Assembly (NCBI GenBank): GCA_029224185.1
Contig: CM055198.1
Span: forward strand, 18,400,419 to 18,464,418
Length of the DNA stretch: 64,000 bases
Reading direction: 5' to 3'
Source: Karalla daura
Lineage: Eukaryota > Chordata > Actinopteri > Chaetodontiformes > Leiognathidae
Made by a program: the position numbers and the translations under genes. Below, piece after piece: positions 25,079 to 37,200 of the stretch; the stretch's first letter is position 1, and every line of letters begins with the position of its first letter. The notes below the pieces were generated by a model. It was not told the DNA's origin. It made no database searches and saw only the letters and a program-made list of their open reading frames with translations.

Positions 25079-26610
25079 TCAAACACAGTCTTTCCTCTAA
25101 TGATGTTAAGAAAATGCACATTTTTAATCGGCCAAACTACAGCCAGCGTCTTCATGTAGCATTTTCCCGACCTCATTAGTATCTCTCTTCTTCAGCCCAC
25201 GTGAAAGAAAGGGATGGGTAATGCAGACTGTGTATTGTTAGGCGCCCTTGATGATGCTTGCCGGCATAAATACAAAATAAACATGTCTGTCTGGCTTCTA
25301 TGGTGCAGCTCTGACATCATCTACCAAAGAAGAGAACCTTGTCATGACCGTGGCAGATGCAACATGGATTGCGGTTTGGCATCTGTCACATGAAGATGCT
25401 CCTTTTATGAAGATCTTGTCTAGTTCTACAGAGCTCTGTCCTGCGCATCGAAACACAGATGAATGCCCTGAGAAACGTCAACAGAGCTCCAGACAAGAGG
25501 CAGACTCTGGAACAGTTGGAAAACACAGCACCAACTGTGAAATTAACAAATAAAAAATACAAACAAATACAGAATGTGTGAGAGATTTTACGTCTCCTCT
25601 GTTGTCCTGTGCCAGCAAATTGGCAATGCTCAAAGCAGATGAGTCGTGGTTGGCCTGGCTCAACAAGTGCTTATGTATAAATATATCTTTTTGTTATTAG
25701 GACAATTTCTTGTTCTCCACCGCTCGCCAAGGACAAGGCTGCTGCAGACTCTTTGATACGCACACAGCAGAAGTTAATGCGAATAGGTTTTTTGGGCTAC
25801 TGCTGGGTCATTCTTTGAAAAAAACATATTGGACATGCATTTAATTTAAGCTCTGAAGCGCGGCATGGCTTTCTTCCTGGAGAAGAAAGGCCAACGAGTT
25901 CAGAGAGACAGCTAGATGAGTGGCTAGGAGTAGAGTGCAACACCAAAGAGCTTCCAAACAATAATCGCTGATTGAATAATACTGAATATTATTTTCAGAT
26001 AGATTCTAGGTCCACAGTGCTAACATTAAGACATCAGAGCCAAAAGAAAAAGCGCAGTGCTCAGTAGACTACTGTTTTATTCAGCTTTGTACCAAATATT
26101 CAAATGATTCCTTGTAGATCTATAGCAGATGTGACAGATATAGGGCACGTAAAAGTAAAGCTTCATCATCTCTCCGATCATAACAGCCTATCAAAGAGTC
26201 TGAAACTGACTCATCACTCAGTATTTCTTTTATAAAAACATATATAAAACTCACAACACCTGTATAAATCTTAACATTTTCTTCACACTGCCCGACACCC
26301 ATCTCTATATACTGTAGATAAAAGTAAAGTTTACTTCCCCCCATCTCAGGGAAAGAAAAGGATTCACGAAAATTTGGCACAAACCTGCATGTTGCCTGTG
26401 AAGTGAAAACGCTGTCCCCCGCAGCTGTGGATTGTGAGAACATCAGTTAGTCCCAGCAGGTGCAATCTAGCGGACGCACAATTTGCCTCTGCAAGTTTAT
26501 GCACAAATCAGTCACTTTAGACATAAGGAGATGAAATCACAGCACATCAGGTGAAATTATAGTAATCACAGGAACCAAAACTGTGATTATTCAACCCAGC
26601 ATTTTAAAGT

Positions 26611-26858
26611 CCACTATCCATTATCTTACCCACTTTGTACCTTCAATAAAATTGCTGGGGTCTGCTGGCACCTATCTCCGGTGAACAAAGGCAGGAAATA
26701 TAACCTGGACTGCTCTCAGGCCAATCGAACATTCACTCTCACTACTAGGGTCAAATTAGAGCCTGTAATCAGCCTAACCATGTATGGTTTTGGTGTGGAG
26801 AAAATGCAAACACCACTCAGAAAGGGAGTCAAACCACTATGCTGTCTCTGCTAGGGAA
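26611..26858 (-). repeat. Teleost interspersed repeat, family 1, copy on minus strand (F)
   Basis: On the plus strand: CACTATCCATTATCTTACCC, GTACCTTCAATAAAATTGCT, TGGGGTCTGCTGG, CATTCACTCTCACTACTAGG, a GCAAACACC block and AGGGAGTCAAACCACTATGC. Read in reverse this gives the head-like block (GTTTGACTCCCTTTCTGAG), GTGAGAGTGAATG, CCAGCAGACCCCAGC and GATAATGGATAG in family order. Divergence is substantial, so the insertion is old. Confidence 0.78.
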
Positions 26859-29800
26859 GTCCACTTTTTACATTAAAATTCAGGTCTTTGCACAGTTCCA
26901 TCTATGCTGCGCAGATATCTGGCTGCTTTACATTTGTCAGTGTGTAAGATAGCACTGTATCCAGACGTGCCACAGTGTAGGTTAAAGAAGAAGAAAGAGA
27001 AAATCTAGGACGAGAACAGGCGTATTGATGTTTTATCCAGTTTGTAACCTTCAGCAGGTGAGACTTGGTTTTTCATATCCTCTAATCAGGAATATATACA
27101 CACGCGAGTGGGAAGGCAGTGAAGGGCTGTTCGAGTGAGATATAGGTTTTGCCTGCATTCATGAATTACTGTGCATCACCCTGTGAGAGGTCTGCAGAGA
27201 GTAGAGTAGAGGAGGAGCTGTGGTTTGGCTGGCAGATGTGCTGTGCAGCAGGAACACAGGTGCAAGCTGGTTTAATGAGCAAAAGGAGGCCATGTGGACT
27301 AAAAGTCCCTCATCTGTTGCAATCACACCTATGATGAGTCCATTTTGAGGTCAGTTCCGCTTCGTTTACCACCCTCCAGGAGAAAACAGATCCCAAACCT
27401 GACCATATGGAGTCCGGAGCATGATGGTGTGAGTCTCTTGGCTCAGACCTGTTGGAAACAGACCACTGATGGGCAGGGCTTACCTGTGCTTACTGAGGTG
27501 CTAATGCTGATGTATGCTTAGCAGAGGGGATGAGCAGGATGGAGTGTCTGCAGCTTTCACAGGAGCTGGATATGCAGCCGCAGTGTTTATCACAGCTGGA
27601 GGTAAAACAGTGCATAGGACGGATAGCACAGCTCATAATGAATGGATTTGTGTGTGACAGCAGTGAAAATTGTAGGCTCCTATCAGGTAATCCTGCATGA
27701 AGTGGCCACTTTCTTACCAAGCCCTGGCCTTTGCAGATTTGAGCATGAGGCAGTTAAAACAGTGTAGACATAGCAGGGCGGCAAAATTATAACCAATGAT
27801 GTTGCCCTGCAGGAAACTTTTTTGTGCCCAGCAAGAGGTGCTGTTTCCTGAGGCTACTATTTCAAACTTCAGTCCTATCAAACAGAAGATTACCTTAACT
27901 CTCGCTGATTATTTTTTTCTCTTTCTCCAGACCTCCATGATTTTTACAAGACTGGCATTAGTGTATTGAGATGAATAATCATCTAGCGCTAAGATAATGT
28001 GCTCCTCCATGGAATAGGAACAATAATGCGTGCCAAAGAGGACTGACGAGAAGTGAAAGAGTACTTGAGTGTCACAGCTCAGTCTGCCTGATGTGCGAAA
28101 CACTCCTGTGCCAGTCTCTCACAAGGACCAGAAAGTAATTACAAGGTTCACAGTGGTAATGGGAAATATATGTCACACACTGAGCCACGGTGACTGAGAA
28201 TTTGAAATTTGCAATCAATCTGAATTTTCCATTAGTTCCAGACAAGGGTCCTGGTCATGAGAGTTGACCCGGAGCCATCACTGCATCTATTGTAAACCAC
28301 ATTGTAGGTTATTTGTTTTTCCTCTGCTCTGAGTTAGTGAACAAATACATCAGCTGTAGGATGCTGCTTCTGCGGCATTGTTTTTGCTTGAGGGGTCAGC
28401 GGGACAAATGTAGGACTGGTAGTTCACTTTTTGGTAGCAAATAAAACTGGATTTGTGTTTCTACCTTTTGAAGTCCCTCTTGTCTGACAGGGCTGGTACG
28501 GATGGCTTGTACAGCAAATAGACTTAGCTGGGGCAGGGCACACGTGGGAGATCACGCATGGGCATGGACAGATGAAAGGTTTCGGTGCCCTGCTTGTGAC
28601 AACAGCAGTCACAGATCTCTGCTTTGATGGCGGCACCCTATCTTCAGCACCTGCCCCATCCTGCTAACCTCCTGGCATTCCTGTAGGGGAGACAATCACC
28701 ATGTCTCTCCCTCTCTCTTTCATTCCTTCCTTCTGAAACATCAGCAGCAGCTCTGTTATTTACCACTGCTTGGGCTCGCTATCATATCCCTTGTACAATA
28801 TACTGTGAACCCTCTGATCCCCAGTATCACTGTTCATTACCATCAGCAATTACAGATATCTCAGATTATTACACTGGAATAGAACCGGAGAAAACTAGCT
28901 CAGCATTGATTACGATGACAGCGAAACTGGAGAATTAATGGCTCTCGGTTATCACAGTCATTTATCAACATGATGTCTTGTGTCTGAGCATGTGGCTCAA
29001 CATCATTGGCAACGGGAAAAAATAATGTCTGTTAAAAATTTAATTTGGATTTAAATCCATTATCAAATCTATAAGTCTTTGACCCCGACTGAAAGACTGT
29101 GCAGCAGTTTATTTTCAGTTCAGGAAAGGAGCACAGGGGTTACACTGTACATTGGGAAATATTAGCTTATTTTTTAGCACTGCCCGGTCTAAATACTGTC
29201 AGCTGTGGACCCTTTTTATGTAAACTGAGACTCTCACTGAGTCTGTTTTAAGAGGTTGAATTTAGTTAGTCTCCGTGGTTCTGGGGATGTCGATACGGCG
29301 CAGGATCACATGGACAAATGGACCTGCACTCGATGGGATATGCAGAGTTACATGAGAGGAGATATTGCAGGTCGCCTGGGCAGGGGAAATAAAAGCAGCC
29401 CTGTGGTTTGTATCCCTCTCTGTGTTTGACCTCTGAGCGGTAACACGGTATTCACCACAGATGGCCCGCGTGCGCCTCACTGCTCATTGCTCACCCAGGT
29501 ACCATCGCTGTCACCTTGTTACCCCCGACTCACACACACCAGTCACATTGCCAAGTGACAGGGCCAGGAGCTGGCCGGTTCCCAGCAGCCCTGGGCCCCT
29601 CTTCACTGCAGCCAGGGAAGCTCTTACACAACACGTCTGAGAAGCCTCTCCCTGTCAAAACACTCATGAATGCCTCAAATGAAAACGTAAGCTCGAAGTG
29701 CGAGCTACAAATAATGCACAACTCAGTCTGACTGCTTTTACAAGGAACGCCTGGCCTGAAAAATGAAGGGCAAGAGTGGATATTCACCGAAACAGATCAT

Positions 29801-29907
29801 GTTTAACTTCAGTCTCACGACTGCTGTACAATCGATCACGTCTGTGCTTGATTTATATGATATCATATGCAAGTCTGTTCCTCAATATTGAAGCCTTTTG
29901 ACTCATT
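26859..29907. other. Non-coding DNA, no gene recognised
   Basis: No recognised coding exon, RNA gene or transposon. Frames at 27490-27720 (-) and 28424-28636 (-) are short and motif-free. Confidence 0.5.
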
Positions 29908-30155
29908 AAATTGTAAATGGACAGATTTTTAAAGCCCACATGCCTAGTCCTTCAGAAACCTCAAAGCACTTTTACAGACACAAGTGACATTCACTTCCAT
30001 TCGTACACTGGTGCCAGAGGCTACTCTACATTGTCTGGCTGCTTTAACCATTCATACACTGATGAGACAGCATCAGGGCCAGTTTGGGTTCAGTATCTTG
30101 CCCAAAGATAGGCTGCAGGATGACCGCACAGCTCCTGAGCCACAGTCGTTCAATA
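29908..30155 (-). repeat. SINE-like teleost repeat, family 2, near full-length
   Basis: Plus-strand blocks in order: AAATTGTAAATGGACAG with TTTTTAAAGC (the AAATGGTAAATGGAC...AGCGC end of the family), CCTCAAAGCACTTTTACAGA, AAGTGACATTCACTTCCATT, CATACACTGATGAGACAGCA, GGGTTCAGTATCTTGCCCAA and, at the right end, CCTGAGCCACAGTCGTTC (30135-30152). Read on the minus strand it starts with a tRNA-like GACTGTGGCTCAGG head and ends with the TTTAAAAATCTGTCC tail. This is the same family as 12049-12200, here with head and tail both visible. Confidence 0.82.
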
Positions 30156-30499
30156 ATACAGTGTGCAGAGCAAAAATAAGGGATTAAGTATTGAATCACT
30201 ATCATATCTTCAAAGAAAAGGAGGGGTGGTCCTTGTTATCCAACAGAAGCAGGTGGCAATGTACTAACAGACTGGCTGAACATGGCATATTTCTTGCACT
30301 CTGTGTTTATGACTAAGAACACATTGAGAGAGCAGCAAACACAATAATTACAATGTCATTATAATGCAATTTGAGCTATAACGGACTTTGGAAAACCCAG
30401 ATTTACTCTGCTACTTTCAAATGAATATAATGTCCAGCGTGTACCTAATCCATGTGCTGAGAAAATGTCTGACTTCATCTTTATTTATTTATTTATTGT

Positions 30500-30550
30500 A
30501 CAGATCTGTTTGAGAAAGAGACCTCAATGAGATTACCTAATAAAGGATTA
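30500..30550 (+). mobile_element. Possible retrotransposon 3' tail
   Basis: GAGAAAGAGACCTCAATGAG followed by ATTACCTAATAAAGGATTAA resembles the common fish retroelement ending of the form CTCAATGGGACTTACCTGGTTAAATAAAGG. Only about 50 bases match, no upstream body is recognised and no target duplication was found, so this is tentative. Confidence 0.4.
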
Positions 30551-30580
30551 AGCTTAAGTCAAACTCTGGTATTGGCTGCC

Positions 30581-30614
30581 AAAAAACAAAAAACAAACAA
30601 ACAAACAAACAAAA
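30581..30614. repeat. (AAAC)n / A-rich tract
   Basis: An A-rich start followed by about six CAAA units. It lies 30 bases 3' of the possible retroelement tail, so it may be the decayed tail repeat. Confidence 0.9.
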
Positions 30615-33600
30615 CTACATCACTACATGCATTCAAATATTGTTTGTCTGACTACTTAGGCTTCAATTTTATATTCATATCTGGAAACAGAGAAACACAT
30701 TGAATCATACATAAGTGGGAATGACATTTTGGATAAGATTATGAAAATCAATCATATTGATTTAGAGCAGCAGGCAGTGAATATAAAAAGCTGTGGGGAT
30801 AAACATGCACAAAAGTACACTTCCTTTGTTTTGGGTGTAATATTAGACCAGTGATCAGGAGAACAACAAACACAGTTGGTTATCCGCCTGTAAATATTTA
30901 CTTCATCATCCCTCTGAGCACATTGTGGTCGCTCTTTTCCAGATCCCTATTGTTCTGTCACAAGCTCATCTCCTCCCATCACACCACCACATCCACTCTG
31001 TGATGGTATATAAAAAAGAAACGCCTCCTCAGAAGATACACTAAGAGTGAAACATATGGACACACATATATGTACCGACCCCACACCCTGCAGCATTTCA
31101 CTCTGTAGAGGCGCAACAGTGAAGAGAGCAAGACAGCGAGCAAGAGAGAAAGCAACAGACACTTGGAGCCAGATGAAGTTTTGCTCAGAATAACAAGCAT
31201 AGAGCATGGTTAACTGCGAGGAGCCTCCAGCACAGATAAATAGAAAATAAAATGCTTCGTGCCATATGCAGCCACTAGAAAGGATCAGTAAACAATTCTC
31301 CTTGAACATTCAGAAACGTGCTTAGCCCTGACATCCACTGCACACTGATACATGCACGTTAACATATATTACTAACTCAGCTTGAGGTTAGTAATATACA
31401 TATTTGATAGGACATATTTCTTTCCATATGTTTTGGGGCTCCTCAGGCTCTAATTGGTCTGTTTGCAGCTGGGTTGTCTCCAGGAGCCAGACATGATGTG
31501 AGGAGAATACGTGACAATTAGTTGGCTGCGGATTGCAGGTAAATCTGGCACTGACAAGCTATGCCCACAGGCTTCTGATCCATGTCTAAATCAACACCCC
31601 AAACACCTACGCAAGGTTTTAGATTGGTAAATAAAGCTTAAAGCTGCACTAATGAATAAATCAGTTATTGCTGCTTTTAACTTGGCGTTGCTGTCTCATT
31701 GTTTACTCCCACATCGGAGCCACACACAGCACTGTCTGGCTGCCTCTGAGGGACAAACAATGACACAGGCATAACACTGAGCCAATAACGCCAAGGACCT
31801 AATGTGCTGCTGTTGTTTCCGCGCAAATGAAAACAATGAAAATTACAACATGACAGCCCAAAAATTCCTTTTCTGTCTATCAAATCATCCTCAAGCAGGA
31901 TTTTCATGTTGCCTCCCGCCCACACCCGCTGTTTGTTTTAAAACATTTCCACTTTTGATGTAATATCCCAACAGTCTGGAATGCAGTGACAGAGGCAGGA
32001 AGAAAGACTCAACCAACTCGTGATGCTAGCTGGTGCCTCTTCACACGTATGTGTATAAACGTACAACAGAACACAGAAAAAAAGAAAACTGCAAAAACCT
32101 TTTAGGTTATCCAAACTTTATAAATAGTGTCGTGCTGATACTCATCCATCCTGCGCTGCGTGTGTGCTTTAAGATGTTTGATTAGCGCGTGTGCTTGTGT
32201 TTGCAGTCTGTTAATGTCAACAGAGTGCAGTGGGTGAGGCCCATTGTCTTTGAAGACGTCAAAAAGAGATGAAAGGGCTTCTCTCACTGATGCCCACCCC
32301 ATCCCTGTTGCCCCCCCTCTCTCTACCTTTCTCTCACTCCGTAATCCAATGACGTTCCGGGCTCTCTCCCCTTTCCCTCCTCTATCTGTGCACATTGTGG
32401 TATTGACATGCATGGGCCACACCGCTCTCTTCTTTAAAGGGAAATGGATTTTGCAGGAGTGAGTCGTGAAGCACTTTTGCCATGTTGAATGTCCCACGGG
32501 GATTGTGAATGGATAGATCTTTCCTAAGAGCAGGTATAAAGAGAAGAAACACCCTCAAACACACACACAGTTAATCTTTTAGCTGCTCTCCACGCAGCTC
32601 CCCACACTCCCCTGGCAGCCCAACAATGCTTGAATGCAGCCTTCCAAAGAGCTGTTTACTGCTTCCCTAAAGGTTACTGAGGTAAAATAAAATTGTGAAA
32701 GGCATGCCTTTAGTGCTGCCATTGGCCTCATGCGTCCAGCTCCTAAAGTCCTTGATCTGGTGACTTCTGCTTTGGTGCAATATTGATATGTAGAGAGATG
32801 TTTCAACAGGCAATGGTCAGTTTGCATGGAGTGGTGTACATGGGTACATTTTGTTTGAATTAACATGCTGCAAAAGCTTGCATGCTAAGTAGAAATATGG
32901 CACCTGGCAGGTGTGAATTAAAATGGCAGTCTTGCAAATTGATGATTGACTGGTGGTGAAAGCAGATGTGATGAATGGTACAGGTCCCCCCTGAGTCTGA
33001 CTGCATCAAAACAACATTTTATCATATTGCTAAAGAGGTCACACACAGTGCTATAGACTGCTGAAGTAAAATTTGTGTGAAGAACAGGAGGTGAAAATTA
33101 AATACTTTGCACTCTGAGCAAAACCTTTGGACATGGCCAGCTCACAGGAAACAGGCTATTTAATGTGCTGCTACCCTGCATTTAGGTCAATGCACTGGGG
33201 TCTCCTCTCTACCTGCTCCCCCAGTGCAGATGAGACAGTCTCAGCCATTCAATTACACTGTCAGTAAAGAGGCGACGGCACCAGGGTGAAGGAGTAAAGG
33301 GCTGAGGATGGGCTCTCCTCTTCAATCTCTGCCCAACACCGAGCTGGGTGTCCTATATTCTGAAGCAGCAGCAGCATGAATGTCGGAGAGGAGAAGAGAT
33401 TAGCACAGTGTCAGCCCTGACGTGGGTTAATGCAGGAGCAGCATAACCATTTGTAACCCAAGGAGAGATTAATTACCATCGGACTGTGCGAGTGTTAGTG
33501 TGCGTGACGACTATTTCTTCCTCTCTCTTTCACTGTTTTGCTGCGTATCAAGGATTAAAAATCTAGCTTCAGCAGGATCATCTTTTTTTTCCCTTTCGTG

Positions 33601-34014
33601 CTGTGCTCCCTCACTCCTTAAATCAGCATCCACTGCATTATTTTTTTTTTCAAATTAGAGAGGGCAGACCATTTTACTTGGGTATTTCATTAGTTTTTCA
33701 GACGCGCAGAGAAGACAGATTGTAAACTCACACCCTAACACACCCACTGCTACACATTCTGCATTGCAAACCCATCCTTTAATGTATTCTCTGCCTTGCT
33801 GGGTAACACTTCCTGTCACAATCTGTCCTGCTTTTATTCATTATTTACCTGCTCTGCTGTAGAAAATAACCGTAATATATCTAGGGTGAGGTCAGTGATC
33901 AGTTTCCCAGACTCAAGGATTTATTGGCCAGGTGCAGACCCAGTCTGGCCATTATGAAACTCTCCTACCCAAACATGTTTTTGAAAGTTTTGGAGAGTCA
34001 TTTGGCTCCACAAC

Positions 34015-34071
34015 TCCATCCATCCATTATCCTTCCTACTTTATATACCTTAATGGGTCTGTTGGAGCACA

Positions 34072-34111
<40 letters not shown>

Positions 34112-34250
34112 CACACACATACACACCTTTCACACTCTCACACTGTCACCTTGGGGCAATTTTAGTCTATAATTTACCTAAATGCATGTTTTTTGTTTGT
34201 GGGATGAAATGAGAACACATGGAGAAAACTGAGGAGAACATGTAACCTTC
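34015..34250 (-). repeat. Teleost interspersed repeat, family 1, copy on minus strand (G)
   Basis: The plus-strand left end CATCCATCCATTATCCTTCC is the reverse of the GGATAATGGATGGATG tail. It is followed by GGGTCTGTTGGAGCACAACC, an expanded CA tract, TTCACACTCTCACACTG, CACCTTGGGGCAATTTTAG and ATGTTTTTTGTTTGTGGGAT, with GAACACATGGAGAAAACTG near the right end. As in copy D, the internal GTGTGTG segment has expanded into a microsatellite. The head is not recognisable. Confidence 0.8.
34075..34127. repeat. Imperfect (CA)n microsatellite within copy G
   Basis: About 53 bases of CA repeat with interruptions (a G at about 34105 and a T at about 34120). It occupies the same internal site at which copy D carries its TG expansion. 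Confidence 0.95.
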
Positions 34251-37200
34251 TCAACGACTCAAGTGCATTTTTTAGCCAGCGATCTGGAGGACAAACAAGT
34301 GAGAGACCAGCAATTGACGCTCTTCAGTGTGCACAGCCAAAAAATATTGAGTAATTTGAATATGAATGTCTCCTCATCTCACGATCTTTTCTGTCCTCTC
34401 ATCTCATCCACTCTCATTCATTTGTAAGCTGGCAAAGTGATTCACCAGCCCCTCACTGAGAAATGCCACTGAGGGCATTGAGGAAAGGATGGACACAGAG
34501 TTCTGCAGTAAGAGAACTTCAACCGATTAAACAAATTACTCTTACTGACTAATAAAGGGCACTCAAGATTTTTAATTCAGCCTCAAATGTCAGAGGTTTG
34601 GAGAGTGCATAATGAAATGGCATTTTTACCTGGGTAATGTTTGGAATACATTTCATTTTCCACGTGTAACTGAATCTAGAAAACTTTGCTATGAAATGCG
34701 TTTGAGGCATCAGTGAAGGCATCAGTTTTGGAAAACTAGAAGTGGTATTGCAGCATGGGAATACAACCAATGACAAACAATGTCCATGGATGTTTTTATC
34801 TGAAAAACTGAAGATCATTCCCCAAATTTGAGAGCACTAAAATAAATCAATTCCATCTCATAATTAAAAAACTGCAAGCAATGCAGCATTATGATTTCAT
34901 TCTGAAGGTCAACTCAGACAAAGACACGGAAATTGAGAAACAAAACAGTGCAGTAAGGTGAGCCTCATCCCAGCTCGCATTCCTAATTTGATTTGTTGGG
35001 CAGACAGGCATGCCGGCAGGACATCACAAAACACAGAATTATGTGATGGCTTGAATTAAATTAAACATACTCTGTGCCTATCTCCTCAGGTGCTGCAGCG
35101 GCCAGGGTTCTGTGAGAGAGCCTGCACTTATTACTGTGGAAACCTCTTCACAGTCTCTACATACAGAATTTTTTTTTATATGAAATGTTTGGCATTGCAT
35201 ATAAAATAAGTTTCACTGCAGAGGGCCTTCCATGTGGATCCAACGGGCTAAAGCCCTTCAAGGTCATTTCAAAGACAAGGCACTGACGCATGACAGCAGA
35301 GGAGAGAAACACTTTGTAGAGCAGGAATATATTATCTCGATCTGTGCTGCCACGTTTTAAGAGCAAATAACAAATTCCAACTACCCGACATGAGCTGTAG
35401 CTATTATCAAGGGAAATCAAGTGCTGGGGTGAATTACAGCTCACAATAACCTCAAGGTGCAATGGATGCTTCACACGCTGCACCTGTAGCAGAGCAAAGA
35501 TCTCAGTAGTGAAGCAATTTGTCACCGGTCACATGCCAATGTTTTCTGTCTTGTTTTATTCAGCACAGGACCTCTTCAGCTGATCCCACTGTGACACAGC
35601 TGAGTCACGTCCCATTGTTGTGGGATAAAAGGTGGTAGATGGAAGGGAAGCGTACATGGAAAAACTTGCATGGGGGGATGACTTTGAGACAGAGAAAGAA
35701 AAAGCTCAACAAGACAGAAAAGGCTCAGGAAGGTGCAATAAGTTGTCCCAGCGGTGACTCAGTCTTATGAGAACAACAATTCTGTTAACTGGCCACCGAT
35801 GCACACTGTTTTCTCAGAGAAAATAGAACAACATCCTCCTCGTCCTGCCCTTGTATACCCACAGGCTCCATTCGTGGCTCTGCAGGTTATCCAACTGTGA
35901 TCCATCCTGCATTTAAGAGCTAATTGGTTAAGCTACTGTTGCAGCCAGAGTAAGCCTCCTATCAGGTCTGCAATCATCACTCCGGTCCACATATCCATCC
36001 ACAGTTTAAGTCGCGATTGCTTCCGGAGTCGGGCTCACTTTCACAGAAAAATCCCATTTCAATTGAGTGTGTTTAATGTGGAATCAGATAGGGCTGTGTT
36101 AGAGGGCTGCGTGTGGTTATAATTAAGACTCGGTGGGAGCCGTGGCCCCGGAGGGAGGCGAGGTCTCTAAGGTCAGACTACAATCGTTGTCTTCACATGT
36201 GGTCTGCCTGCTTTCCTCTGTGCCATGGGGATATCTGAGCCTCCAGCCAGGTGACTTTATCATCAGCTGCCTAATTGGGAAAACATGCTTTTCATTGACT
36301 AGCTAATGGTTGTATAGCTCGTCAAACAACGGGCTATTTTCAATTACCTGCAGACCCAAGTGTTCGGATGCCATGAAATTGAGCAATGGAGGAGTTTGCG
36401 GAAAGAAAAAAGCCCACTGATGTGCCTGAATCTGTTCAATTCCAAAATGGAACTCCACCAGTGATTGCAGTATAATCACAAGCGAAAATGCAGAACGTGC
36501 CAAAAAAGTTGGCATGCTGAAAAACAGAGGATGTAGTAACCTCCGACTGAGAGGCACTGTGTCATGGTATCACTTCCAATTCAGCAGAAAATCACAGCGA
36601 TAAAAATAAAAAATAGATGAGCAGGGCTGTCTGGATTAATTATGCAATCTTTCCACATTCTATTGAATACATTATCATGTCGGGAGTTGATGGGAACATG
36701 CTAATTCACTTCTTACTCAGACAAATGCTCATTTTCTTGCTCAACGTTAAAATGGTTACATGTTTTTTTCCCCGCTTTTTTTTTCTGTCTGGTGACGCCC
36801 ACCGTTACTGGCACGGAGACTACACTTTATTGAGGATGAGAAACATGATGGTCACAGTCCCAGGTCGACATTGGTGAGAGAGGCTGGAGATCTGAAAATG
36901 AACATAGCTGAGTTACCCTCTCACCCCCTCGCTCATGACACTGTTAAACTTCACTTTATCTATCTTTCTTTTGTTTCCTCATCGCAACGTTGTTTTCTCG
37001 ACTGCACATCTTCCGTGCTGCTCAGCTATTCTTCCCGGCCTTGTCGTTCTAGCGCTCTGCTCCTTCCCTCTGTCCTCACTCCATCAACCCCTCCCTCATT
37101 TCTCTCCTTGCTCTGGTCCCTCCATCTAAATCACTTCCACCCTCATATGCTGTCGCTCTTTCTAACCCCCCCCCCCCCCAACCCCGCTCCCCAGTTTACA

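Larger units (their letters stand above)
20895..26610. other. Non-coding DNA, no gene recognised
   Basis: No convincing exon. The 22300-22760 part is somewhat GC-richer and has overlapping frames on both strands but no domain, Kozak-plus-donor combination or CpG-island character strong enough to call. Simple repeats include a (CA)n at 25060-25078 and a 17-base A run at 24340-24356. Confidence 0.5.
30156..34014. other. Non-coding DNA with a short LINE-like tail
   Basis: No convincing exon. The stretch has a TTTATTTATTTATTTATTG run at 30480-30498, a possible retrotransposon 3' end at 30500-30550 and an (AAAC)n tract at 30581-30614. Overlapping minus-strand frames at 30947-31309 and 32102-32497 show no motif. 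Confidence 0.5.
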
